Origin: a virus | Virus record (IMG/VR): IMGVR_UViG_3300035670_000695 | Span: 1-36,468 of that record | DNA: 36,468 bases | Reading direction: 5' to 3' (one strand) | In this document: in pieces, positions 28,634 through 35,945 of the stretch | How positions within the stretch are numbered: position 1 is the first letter of the stretch | Layout: the number at the start of each line of letters is the position of its first letter | Notes under the pieces: model-generated | Told to the model about the DNA's origin: nothing | The model's input: only the letters and a program-made list of their open reading frames with translations | The model's database searches: none | Program-made: the position numbers and the translations under genes

Positions 28634-28911
28634 TGAAGAAAGAAATAACATTGCCCAAGTTTAAAAAAACAGAACGCACCATCGGGCAGATTCGCGAGGA
28701 CTCAAAGAATAGGAATAGGGCTAATAACTCAGCCTTCAATGAGCGCAAATACTCAAATATGTCCCTATGGCGTGAGGATGAGGATGGAACTGTTTACTAT
28801 AACAGCGATACGTTCCTGAACCCAATTGTCGGTTTGTACATTAAAGAAAATACGATCAATACGCGAAAACCATGCACACTCCCAATAAGAGTACCATCCC
28901 GGACCAGGTAA
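28633..28911 (+). CDS. Hypothetical basic protein, 92 residues
   Basis: Starts on the stop of the SPOR gene (TAATG). It is basic at the N-terminus (MKKEITLPKFKKTERTIGQI, then SKNRNRANN) with an aromatic middle (YSNMSLWREDEDGTVYYNS). No known domain. It overlaps the next gene by 40 nt, which is long, so the true end of one of them is less certain. Confidence 0.52.
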   Translation: MKKEITLPKFKKTERTIGQIREDSKNRNRANNSAFNERKYSNMSLWREDEDGTVYYNSDTFLNPIVGLYIKENTINTRKPCTLPIRVPSRTR

Positions 28912-29090
28912 AAGAGGTAGTAATACGTACCATGCGGCAGGCCGACTTCACCTGGCCCGACCTGCAGGTAATGTTTGACTACTGGAACACCAACTACCCA
29001 AACGACAGGCAGGACATTAACTGCCGAGGCTGCCGTACAAGGGTGGTCAGCAAACTAAGATACTATGTACAGCAAGAAGGAGGTAAGTAA
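28872..29090 (+). CDS. Small Cys-containing protein, 72 residues
   Basis: Helical N-half (DQVKEVVIRTMRQADFTWPD), then NCRGCRTRVVSKLRYYVQQ with a CxxC that might bind a metal. Short CxxC proteins of this shape recur in Bacteroidota phages, from memory. It overlaps neighbours at both ends. Confidence 0.55.
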   Translation: MHTPNKSTIPDQVKEVVIRTMRQADFTWPDLQVMFDYWNTNYPNDRQDINCRGCRTRVVSKLRYYVQQEGGK

Positions 29091-29397
29091 TGCCCACCAG
29101 CGTTTTGCTGCCCTAATTGTGCAGCGCTATCAAATGAAGTGCAGCAGACAGGAGAAAGAGCCGACAATGGAAGGCCTGGTACTTTATTTGATCGGCCAGT
29201 ACTGCATACGGTGGCCAAACCTTATACAATACATGGTGATAGAGCTTTTCCCGGAATACTTGTACCGGTGTGACGGGGAAAAAACAAAAGCCGTAAAGGT
29301 GATGGAAGCCGAACTGCCTGTAACGGATCGCACCATTTGGTCCACACTTAACAAGATAGGCCGAACCAGGTTGATGCGCAAAAAACACCCTTACTAG
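29065..29397 (+). CDS. Hypothetical helical protein, 110 residues
   Basis: Starts inside the end of the previous gene; a second possible start is the Met before KCSRQEKEP (about residue 24). It is helical and basic at the end (TLNKIGRTRLMRKKHPY), with some DNA-binding flavour (VTDRTIWSTLNKIGRTR could be a recognition helix). It is the last gene before the hairpin at 29435 and the head module. A late-gene regulator is one possibility. Confidence 0.58.
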   Translation: MYSKKEVSNAHQRFAALIVQRYQMKCSRQEKEPTMEGLVLYLIGQYCIRWPNLIQYMVIELFPEYLYRCDGEKTKAVKVMEAELPVTDRTIWSTLNKIGRTRLMRKKHPY

Positions 29398-29434
29398 GGT
29401 GCATTATCAGCAAAAAAAGGCCGAAATTTTCAGC

Positions 29435-29459
29435 GGTGCGCCTATGTAATGGGCGCACC
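29435..29459 (+). other. Perfect hairpin before the head operon
   Basis: GGTGCGCC (29435-29442) pairs with GGCGCACC (29452-29459), eight pairs, followed by TTTG. The T-run is too short for certain termination. It lies 11 nt before the protease gene, so it may protect or control the head mRNA. Confidence 0.55.
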
Positions 29460-29470
29460 TTTGTACGTAT

Positions 29471-30601
29471 ATGGATGCACGAACTATATTAGCACGCAAA
29501 GCAGATCACTATTCCTTCCAGGCTCAGGCAGCCGGGGAGCGGGTAGTGGAGATATTTAATGAAATTAGCAACTGGTGGGGGTACGGCCTTTCTTTACTAA
29601 AGGAAGATCTAGGAGGCTACAAAGGTCCGGTTCGTGTGAGGGTAAACAGTGTGGGTGGTGACTACCTGGAAGGCGTCGCAATTATGAACTACCTAAAGGA
29701 GTTTGCACCAACTGTAGAGGTGATCGGCCTAGCAGCAAGCAGCGCCACGATAATCGCATCCGCTGGGCGCTGGGTGCAGATCCACGAAGGAGCCTTTTAC
29801 ATGATACACAACCCAATGACGAACTGGGGCGGTAACGCTAACGAGCTGGAAGCTGATCTGTCTATACTTCGCAAGATGGAGGCAGACATGAGGTCAGTTT
29901 ACGCAGCCGGCATCCGCAGGCGGGGCAAAATGGAGCAGTTGACAGATGCAGAACTAGACGCAAAAGTAAAAGAGTGGATGGATGCGGAAACATGGTTCAC
30001 CGCAGCCGAGGCGGTGGAATATGGTTTTGCAGACGAGCTACTAAAAAGTGAAACAGGCCGCAAGAATGTAGAGGCAGCGGCTAAGACAAGGTATTTTGCG
30101 CAGGCAAACTTTAAGAACGCGCCAGCGCTTGACATAAACAAAAAAACAGACATGAGTAAAAACACATTAACAGGCTTCCTTGATGGGCTTAAAAACCTTA
30201 TCAGCCAAACGGAAGTAGAACTGCCAGCAGCCGAAACGGCAACAGCAGCGGAAGAAACGCCCGCGCAGGTGGATGCGGCAACAGAGGCAGAAATCGCAGC
30301 GGCTATTCAATTACTCACCGACTTGGGTTATTCAGTAGAAGCACCCGAGGAGGAGGTAGTAGTAGAACCAGCGCCAATGCCTGCTGAAGAGGCAAAAAAA
30401 GACAAAGAGCCTACAATGACAGTCGCTGAAGTAGAAGCGTTAGTAACTGCGCGTGTAGAAGCTGCAATGAAGGCAGCTCAGGCAGCGAAGGCGGTTACAA
30501 AAACAGCAACAGCACCAGCCAAAGCGGTAACAAAGCGCGAAGAGTTGGCAGCAGAGGCAGCAAAGGCCCTAAATTCCTTAACCAAAAAAATGACGAAGTA
30601 A
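29471..30601 (+). CDS. Head maturation protease (ClpP type) with C-terminal scaffold, 376 residues
   Basis: ClpP-like core: NSVGGDYLEGVAIMNYL (59-75), the nucleophile region GLAASSATIIASAG (86-99, Ser90), FYMIHNP (109-115, His113), and an acidic helix that should supply the Asp. From about residue 200 it becomes Ala/Glu-rich and coiled (ETATAAEETPAQVD, VEAAMKAAQAAKAV), like fused scaffolds. It would process the prohead and its own scaffold. It starts the head operon. Confidence 0.88.
   Translation: MDARTILARKADHYSFQAQAAGERVVEIFNEISNWWGYGLSLLKEDLGGYKGPVRVRVNSVGGDYLEGVAIMNYLKEFAPTVEVIGLAASSATIIASAGRWVQIHEGAFYMIHNPMTNWGGNANELEADLSILRKMEADMRSVYAAGIRRRGKMEQLTDAELDAKVKEWMDAETWFTAAEAVEYGFADELLKSETGRKNVEAAAKTRYFAQANFKNAPALDINKKTDMSKNTLTGFLDGLKNLISQTEVELPAAETATAAEETPAQVDAATEAEIAAAIQLLTDLGYSVEAPEEEVVVEPAPMPAEEAKKDKEPTMTVAEVEALVTARVEAAMKAAQAAKAVTKTATAPAKAVTKREELAAEAAKALNSLTKKMTK
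30152..30601 (+). CDS. Possible nested scaffold protein, 149 residues
   Basis: ATG 30152 (MSKNTLTGFLDGLKNLI) lies in frame at residue 228 of the protease gene, right where the protease domain gives way to the helical tail. A run of seven A precedes it at 30140-30146. Lambda C/Nu3 and related phages make the scaffold from such an internal start. No separate scaffold gene is present. The start itself is inferred. Confidence 0.5.
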   Translation: MSKNTLTGFLDGLKNLISQTEVELPAAETATAAEETPAQVDAATEAEIAAAIQLLTDLGYSVEAPEEEVVVEPAPMPAEEAKKDKEPTMTVAEVEALVTARVEAAMKAAQAAKAVTKTATAPAKAVTKREELAAEAAKALNSLTKKMTK

Positions 30602-30605
30602 AAAA

Positions 30606-31043
30606 ATGGCATTAGATCCAATGACCGACGGCCTGAGCCGAACCAACCCAAACGCGCACCAACCCGAGAACGCTATCCAATTGTATGGCGTTAAGAAGTT
30701 AGGCTGCTGCGATTATGCAGGTACATTTACCTGGGAAGTAACAGGAACGCTTGCCGAGCCTGAAATTACATTCACTCCAACCGCAGGCGCTACGGTAACC
30801 GGCCTACGCTGCTTTAAGTGGAAAGTAATGGACCAAAGCGGAAATGTTGCCTACGGTGCTACCGTTCCACCTGCAACTACTCCTGTAGTAGTAGGCGTTG
30901 AAAACTTGAACCTTCTTGATCCACTACGCATCGAGTTTTACGCAGAGGTAAACACCAACGGCAATATTTGCAGCGACTCTTACTGGATTGCAGTACCAGC
31001 GGGCTACGTAAATGGCGTACTTTCTCCGGAGCCTGCTATCTAA
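30606..31043 (+). CDS. Probable head decoration protein, 145 residues
   Basis: Beta-rich, with TFTWEVTGTLAEPEITFTP and GLRCFKWKVMDQSGNVAYGA, like an Ig-type domain. It has several Cys residues (LGCCDYAG) and lies between protease and capsid, where decoration or stabilisation proteins sit (lambda D position). No direct sequence match. Confidence 0.62.
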   Translation: MALDPMTDGLSRTNPNAHQPENAIQLYGVKKLGCCDYAGTFTWEVTGTLAEPEITFTPTAGATVTGLRCFKWKVMDQSGNVAYGATVPPATTPVVVGVENLNLLDPLRIEFYAEVNTNGNICSDSYWIAVPAGYVNGVLSPEPAI

Positions 31044-31071
31044 ACCTTAACCAAATAACAACTACGCAACA

Positions 31072-32052
31072 ATGACAGTTGAACAGCAATTAAATATAAA
31101 CTTTACAGGTATCGAGGCAAACACCTTGTTTTTCGAGCCTATCTACCAGGATCCTGACGTAAGGGCAGATTTTCGTATCATTTCCAATGTAACGAGCAAG
31201 CGCAAACTTGCATTTGTGCAGGAGTTGGAAAAAGTAGTACGTCAGTATAGCGGCTGCGGCTTTGTTCCTGCCGGTAACGCTAAGATCTATGAGCGTACTT
31301 TGCAGGTTGACAAAGTAAAGGTAAACCTTGAATGGTGCTGGGAAGAATTTAAGGACACCGTTTACGAAGAAGCATTGAACAAAGGTATCAGCCTTCCGGA
31401 TATTTCCGGTACTTTGATCTTTGATATTCTTCAGACATTGGCACAGTCTGCCATTAAGAAGGACAACACGCGCTTGGCTTTCTTTGGTGATCGCGCTAGC
31501 TTGAACGCTGACTACGATTCTACAGATGGCTTATGGACAGTGTACATTCCTCAGTTCGTTGCTGCTAACCAGTGCGCCTACACGAATACCGCATCCGGCG
31601 CGCCTTTGGCGGCTGGTGATGGCATTGGTTACTTGCGCGACGTTTACAACGCAGCAGACGTACGCTTGAAAGGTTTGCCTAATAACATGAAAAAGTTTTA
31701 TGTAAGTGGTAGCGTGTTTGAGCAGTACCGGGAGGATATTGAGAACGGTGGTGGTGGTGATGCAGGTATTACAGTATTGCAGAACGGTCAGGAAGTGTAC
31801 AGCTTCAGAGGTATCGAGGTAAAGCCAATGTGGCTTTGGGATGAAATTATGACTGGTGACTTTGCTAGCCCTAATACGCACTACATTCTGTATACTACTC
31901 CTCAGAACTTGGTGTTCGGTACTGACTTGTTGGATGCTGAAAACCAGTTCAAGGTTTGGTATAATGATGACAGCGAGGTGATCCGCTTGAAGGCCCTTTA
32001 CAAAATGGGCTTTAATGTAGTACACCCTTCTTTGTTGTCTGTAGGTTATTAA
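31072..32052 (+). CDS. Major capsid protein (HK97 fold), 326 residues
   Basis: Size, position after protease and decoration protein, and the end pattern (NTHYILYTTPQNLVFGTDLL, FKVWYNDDSEVIRLKALYKMG) fit HK97-type capsids of Bacteroidota phages. TTG is used for Leu far more than in neighbouring genes, as expected for a highly expressed gene with its own codon bias. There is no long delta domain; the scaffold is supplied by the protease tail. Confidence 0.86.
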   Translation: MTVEQQLNINFTGIEANTLFFEPIYQDPDVRADFRIISNVTSKRKLAFVQELEKVVRQYSGCGFVPAGNAKIYERTLQVDKVKVNLEWCWEEFKDTVYEEALNKGISLPDISGTLIFDILQTLAQSAIKKDNTRLAFFGDRASLNADYDSTDGLWTVYIPQFVAANQCAYTNTASGAPLAAGDGIGYLRDVYNAADVRLKGLPNNMKKFYVSGSVFEQYREDIENGGGGDAGITVLQNGQEVYSFRGIEVKPMWLWDEIMTGDFASPNTHYILYTTPQNLVFGTDLLDAENQFKVWYNDDSEVIRLKALYKMGFNVVHPSLLSVGY

Positions 32053-32076
32053 TTCACAAAAAAACGATTGAAATAA

Positions 32077-32616
32077 ATGGCTTTAACAGCAGGTTATACA
32101 CAAGCCTGTTCACCCAACGCAGGTGGGGTACGTCGTGTGGCTTTAGCGAGTCGCGCTGACGTTTCTACCTGGGTGGTGGATGTAAACGGGCAGGTGACTG
32201 GTATTACAATGGTCGCCACAAAAAAGTTCTATGAGTTTGAAGCTGAGCTTGAAACAGTAGAATTTACTGAAAACGGCAGCTTTGCAAACAAAACAACCCT
32301 TTTTGAGCAGTCTATTAATATGACTTGGTTGCCTTATGGCAGCACAGCTCGTAAAGCATTGCTTGAACTTTACAATGAAAGCCCTTGCGGCATGGTTTGC
32401 ATTCACTTAGAAGAAACCGGAGTTGCATATATCTGGGGTATCCTTCCAAGCGATACGGCTGAAGATAAAAAGTTTGTAGTTCGTATGAATACAAGCACCC
32501 GCACGACTGGTCGAGCCTTAAATGACTCTGCACAGGTAGAGTTGGTGTTGAGCGCTCGTAACATTGTGCCAGCAGCGGTATTTACTCCAGGCTGGGCCGG
32601 TGTTCCATTAACCTAA
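32077..32616 (+). CDS. Probable major tail (tube) protein, 179 residues
   Basis: A compact beta protein (GVRRVALASRADVSTWVVD, FYEFEAELETVEFTENGSF, VVRMNTSTRTTGRALNDSAQ), with size and strand pattern of tail-tube subunits. It shares the capsid gene's codon style, as a second abundant virion protein would. It is odd that it lies in the head block, 15 kb from the chaperone. It could instead be a second head protein. Confidence 0.6.
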   Translation: MALTAGYTQACSPNAGGVRRVALASRADVSTWVVDVNGQVTGITMVATKKFYEFEAELETVEFTENGSFANKTTLFEQSINMTWLPYGSTARKALLELYNESPCGMVCIHLEETGVAYIWGILPSDTAEDKKFVVRMNTSTRTTGRALNDSAQVELVLSARNIVPAAVFTPGWAGVPLT

Positions 32617-32628
32617 ACTTAAGTATTT

Positions 32629-32835
32629 ATGTACGAAATTAAAGATGAGTATAAAGAATACAGGTGGATGGGTACGCTTGGTGGTAAGTTTGTTGTCAAA
32701 GAGTTGGGGCAGCTCACCCAAGACGAGCTGGCAGAAATGTATAAATATCCTGTACAACATAAGTACTATAAGCCAAGGAGCGGCAACGCTGATAAAAAAG
32801 CGGAGGCAAAAGAAGCTCCTAAAAGCGATTCATGA
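32629..32835 (+). CDS. Small protein before the portal, 68 residues
   Basis: A basic/aromatic start (YEIKDEYKEYRWMGTLGGKF) and a charged end (KKAEAKEAPKSDS). It overlaps the portal ATG by 4 nt. The shape (short fold, then a Lys/Glu/Ala tail) resembles small head accessory proteins. No family recognised. Confidence 0.58.
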   Translation: MYEIKDEYKEYRWMGTLGGKFVVKELGQLTQDELAEMYKYPVQHKYYKPRSGNADKKAEAKEAPKSDS

Positions 32836-34199
32836 TGCAGAGCAGCAACAGCAAACCAAATAAAAAGACAAGCCCGGCTGGAAATACCCGGCCGGGCGGT
32901 CTTATTTCAAGTGAGATGGTGGCGCGGGCAAACCCGGTCCTTCCAAAGGATATTATACAGGAAACGGTTATACTTGATCCTCGTATTTATATCGCTAACG
33001 ACTTCGTTCGGTTTTTCTCGGATGGGGATGACATGCTGCACACCATTATTTCAGTAGTGAATAACAGCCCAACTTGCGCAGCGATCATTCAACAGAAGGT
33101 GGCCCTAATAGTTGGTGATGGTTTTACAGCCATGTCAGGCAGGGCTAACAGCGTACTGCGCAGCGCACAAAGTGCCAACCAGCCGGTTACGGATGAAGCT
33201 CAGCTTGAGTTTTTGGATGAAAAATTACGTGTAGTAAATGGGAACGGTGAAAGCATCACTGAGGTATTGGAGAAAGCAGCCCGCGATTACGCGACCTTTG
33301 GTAATTGCTATGTTACAATGGCACGTACTGACGATGGTCAGATATTTTGCAACCATGAGCCGTTTCAGGGTGGTCGCCTAAAGCGCAGGAACCAAGAGGG
33401 AGATATAACGCATGTGGGCTTTGTAGAAGACTGGAAAAACTGGAACTACATTAACGCTAAAACCGTACCGCTTTACCCTACCTGGGAGGCAGACGAGAAC
33501 GGTATTGAGCGCACCTGCATACATATTGCCAACTATACACCAGGATTCGACTATTATGGTATTCCCGACTGGATTAGTGCCTTATTTTTTAGCTCCTTGG
33601 AGTATATGGCAGGCCGGTGGAACCAGTCAAAAATCGAAAACGGCTACACGCCTTCAGGGGTGCTTCAGTTTTTTGGTGCTGTATCTGAGGAGCAAGCGAA
33701 CAAGATAGTAAAAGATGCAAAGGATCGCCTAACCGGCTTGGGCAACAACAGCGGGCTACTTATCCAAGTACTTTCAGATGAAAGCATGAAGGCGACCTTT
33801 ACGAGCATGGAGAAGGAAGGCCGGGATGGTGAGTTTTTAGAACTTGCAACCGTTGCAGCTCAGGAGATTATCACAGCGCACCGCTGGACAGCAGCCCTTG
33901 CAGGGGTTGCGATTGCAGGCAAACTAGGCACTAACCAAACCGTTCTTCAGGAGTTTCAAATGGTGCAGAACACTGTTATTAAACCGATACAAAACAAACT
34001 TTTGGCGAAGTTCGTGAACGTATTTGTAGAGCATTCCGTTGGCGTCAACAATATGATGTACCTGCAAATTATGAACCTTACTCCAGTGAGCTTCTTTGGT
34101 GCCATTAACATAGATGCAGCGCTTACAGTTGACGAGAAACGGAAGGAGTTAGGTTTTGAGCCTTTGGAGCAGCAGCAGCCAACACAAACGCAGATTTAA
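32832..34199 (+). CDS. Portal protein, 455 residues
   Basis: Portal features are visible: FVRFFSDGDDMLHTIISVVN, the stem-like region VLEKAARDYATFGNCYVTMA (the FGN element is common), GIPDWISALFF, and a C-terminal helical part (VAIAGKLGTNQTVLQEFQMV). It forms the dodecameric ring for DNA entry and joining of the tail. It comes after the capsid gene, opposite to the usual portal-protease-capsid order. ATG 32832 overlaps the stop before it; ATG 32835 is an equal alternative. Confidence 0.85.
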   Translation: MMQSSNSKPNKKTSPAGNTRPGGLISSEMVARANPVLPKDIIQETVILDPRIYIANDFVRFFSDGDDMLHTIISVVNNSPTCAAIIQQKVALIVGDGFTAMSGRANSVLRSAQSANQPVTDEAQLEFLDEKLRVVNGNGESITEVLEKAARDYATFGNCYVTMARTDDGQIFCNHEPFQGGRLKRRNQEGDITHVGFVEDWKNWNYINAKTVPLYPTWEADENGIERTCIHIANYTPGFDYYGIPDWISALFFSSLEYMAGRWNQSKIENGYTPSGVLQFFGAVSEEQANKIVKDAKDRLTGLGNNSGLLIQVLSDESMKATFTSMEKEGRDGEFLELATVAAQEIITAHRWTAALAGVAIAGKLGTNQTVLQEFQMVQNTVIKPIQNKLLAKFVNVFVEHSVGVNNMMYLQIMNLTPVSFFGAINIDAALTVDEKRKELGFEPLEQQQPTQTQI

Positions 34200-34213
34200 G
34201 TAGATAAAAGGTA

Positions 34214-34837
34214 ATGAATATACAAACACCAACACTAATACAAGCGCAGGAGGTGTGGAACGGTGGTGTAATTAAGTCAACACCAATGAACACCAGGTTT
34301 GACAGCTCGCTACTTAATCCTCATATAATGGATGCGGAGGCTGGCCACGTTATACCCTTATTGGGTGCCTTGCTTTATGAAACAATGATAAGTAAGAAGG
34401 CGGGTACGGTTTCAAACTATAACATGGTACTGGGGCCTATCCAAAAAGCATTCACAGAGGTAGCGGATGCAGCCTACGAAGCACTTTGGTACAGACACCT
34501 GAACACCTATATAGCTTGGTGTGTGTATTATGAGGCGTTGCCGTTCCTCACTATCCAAACAGGGGTAAATGGTACGTTTATTACACAGACTGAGTATAGC
34601 CAAAATCCTGGTGTTGCTGCTGCCAAATACCTACAGGATAATGTAAAGCGTCGCTTGGTAATTATGCGTGAAACCATCGAGGCGTATCTTTGCGCCAATG
34701 CAGCGGATCTACCTGAGTATGATACCAGCAAATGCCCGCAGCCCGGCACAGGGTGTAGCAAGGAAGACAAGACCAACGGCAAAAGTATGAGCCAGTTTGG
34801 GCTTTATTACGTAAACAACAACAACAATTTAGACTAA
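34214..34837 (+). CDS. Head-tail adaptor-like protein (DUF6712 type), 207 residues
   Basis: Mostly helical (AEAGHVIPLLGALLYETMIS, EVADAAYEALWYRHLNTYIA), with a Pro/Cys-rich end (CPQPGTGCSKEDKTNG). It follows the portal by 14 nt. The position is that of gp6-type adaptors, and this form resembles a Bacteroidota phage family I know as DUF6712. Assignment by position and pattern. Confidence 0.65.
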   Translation: MNIQTPTLIQAQEVWNGGVIKSTPMNTRFDSSLLNPHIMDAEAGHVIPLLGALLYETMISKKAGTVSNYNMVLGPIQKAFTEVADAAYEALWYRHLNTYIAWCVYYEALPFLTIQTGVNGTFITQTEYSQNPGVAAAKYLQDNVKRRLVIMRETIEAYLCANAADLPEYDTSKCPQPGTGCSKEDKTNGKSMSQFGLYYVNNNNNLD

Positions 34838-35263
34838 ATGGAGAGCCTAGAGGGTTTGTATTTTATCAAAGGTATCATAGCAGCAGCGCTTGCAGGGGTA
34901 CTTAACTATTTTATGCCAGTGCAGCACTTTGTCGCAATTACTTTCTGCCTAATTTTTGCCGACCTAGTCACAGGACTACAGGCCGCGAAAAAGCGCGGTG
35001 AGCAGATACATTCAAAGGGCTTGCGTCGTAGCTCGCAAAAATTCATGATGTACTGCTTTGCCTTGCTCAGCGCACATGGTATACAGGCAATTTATTTCGG
35101 TGATTTTCCGCTAGCCTATACCGTTTCAGCTTATATTTCAATAACCGAATTTTGGTCAGTATTGGAAAACGTAGGTGTTGTAACAGGCACAAACGTACTG
35201 GATGCGGTCAGGGAAAAGCTAACTGAAGTACTAAAAAACAAACCTAAACAGGATGGACTTTAG
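34838..35263 (+). CDS. Phage holin, Phage_holin_4 / toxin-secretion type, 141 residues
   Basis: Four hydrophobic spans with the family phrases FCLIFADLVTGLQAAKKRGE (45-64), SKGLRRSSQKFMMY and SITEFWSVLENVG (108-120). Such holins make membrane lesions that let the endolysin out. It begins on the base after the adaptor stop and overlaps the next gene by 11 nt. The endolysin is far away on the map, so lysis genes are split. Confidence 0.85.
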   Translation: MESLEGLYFIKGIIAAALAGVLNYFMPVQHFVAITFCLIFADLVTGLQAAKKRGEQIHSKGLRRSSQKFMMYCFALLSAHGIQAIYFGDFPLAYTVSAYISITEFWSVLENVGVVTGTNVLDAVREKLTEVLKNKPKQDGL

Positions 35264-35624
35264 TAGAGTTACAAATAACATACAGTTTGTGCAGGGCGAT
35301 GACATTGTGTTCTCGCTTGTGTTCGAGGACTGCGATCTAGGCACGCCTATTGATATTAGCGCTTGGGTGTTCAGTTGCCAGGTACGCAAGCTTCAGGATG
35401 GCAGCCTATTAAAGCAGCTAACTGTAGGCTCAGGTATTGTGTTATCTGCCAGCGTTCCGCTTGGTGTGGTTGACACCGCTACCCTAACCTTTGATAAAGC
35501 AGATACAGCGCTACTTGCTTGGGATGGCGCTCAGTACGAGCTACAGGCAGTAGACAACAATGGTTACAAGCGCACGTGGCTAGGCGGCTCACTTAAGATG
35601 CAGCGGCAAATAAATACGGTATAG
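35253..35624 (+). CDS. BppU-like beta-domain tail protein, 123 residues
   Basis: Begins FVQGDDIVFSLVFEDC, then IDISAWVFSCQVRKLQDG, and ends with KTWLGG-type strands (YKRTWLGGSLKMQ). This matches the N-terminal Ig-like domain of baseplate upper proteins and tail-fibre adaptors. It precedes a collagen-like gene and the tail fibre, so it probably forms the attachment ring for them. Confidence 0.62.
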   Translation: MDFSRVTNNIQFVQGDDIVFSLVFEDCDLGTPIDISAWVFSCQVRKLQDGSLLKQLTVGSGIVLSASVPLGVVDTATLTFDKADTALLAWDGAQYELQAVDNNGYKRTWLGGSLKMQRQINTV

Positions 35625-35627
35625 ACT

Positions 35628-35942
35628 ATGAGCGCAAACATAACTTTCAGAATTAGCACCGCACCGCAGGTAAAGTTAAAACTACCGGTTGGTGTCACAG
35701 GCCCTCAAGGATCTACCGGTCCACAGGGCCCAGTTGGTCCACAAGGTCCAATTGGTCCAGTTGGCCCACCAGGCCCTCCAGGCCCACCGGGTGACGTGGT
35801 AGGTTGGCTGAACGCACTACCTGCCTACAGCTCAGACGATGCAGCCAGCACAGGCGGCATTATAGTAGGCGATTGGTATCTACTCAGCGATCCAAACGAC
35901 TACGGAATACCGGGCGGTTTTCCTAAAAAAAGACTCTTTTAA
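35628..35942 (+). CDS. Collagen-like tail protein, 104 residues
   Basis: Residues 25-57 are about eleven Gly-X-Y triplets ([12 protein letters not shown], ending GPP GPP GPP), which form a trimeric collagen-type helix in phage fibres. A short beta-rich N-terminus ([16 protein letters not shown]) links to the baseplate and the C-terminus ([14 protein letters not shown]) resembles tail-fibre tip modules. It is separated by 3 nt from the fibre gene. Confidence 0.75.
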   Translation: MSANITFRISTAPQVKLKLPVGVTGPQGSTGPQGPVGPQGPIGPVGPPGPPGPPGDVVGWLNALPAYSSDDAASTGGIIVGDWYLLSDPNDYGIPGGFPKKRLF

Positions 35943-35945
35943 TAT

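Noticed and set aside
31531-32025. Minus-strand open frame of 164 residues opposite the capsid gene
   Set aside because: Product looks like antisense of a biased coding gene; no motif or promoter.
32645-32863. Second + strand open frame overlapping the small gene before the portal
   Set aside because: It covers the portal start in another frame, and its product (VSLLSKSWGSSPKTS) has no sense; the gene at 32629 is preferred.
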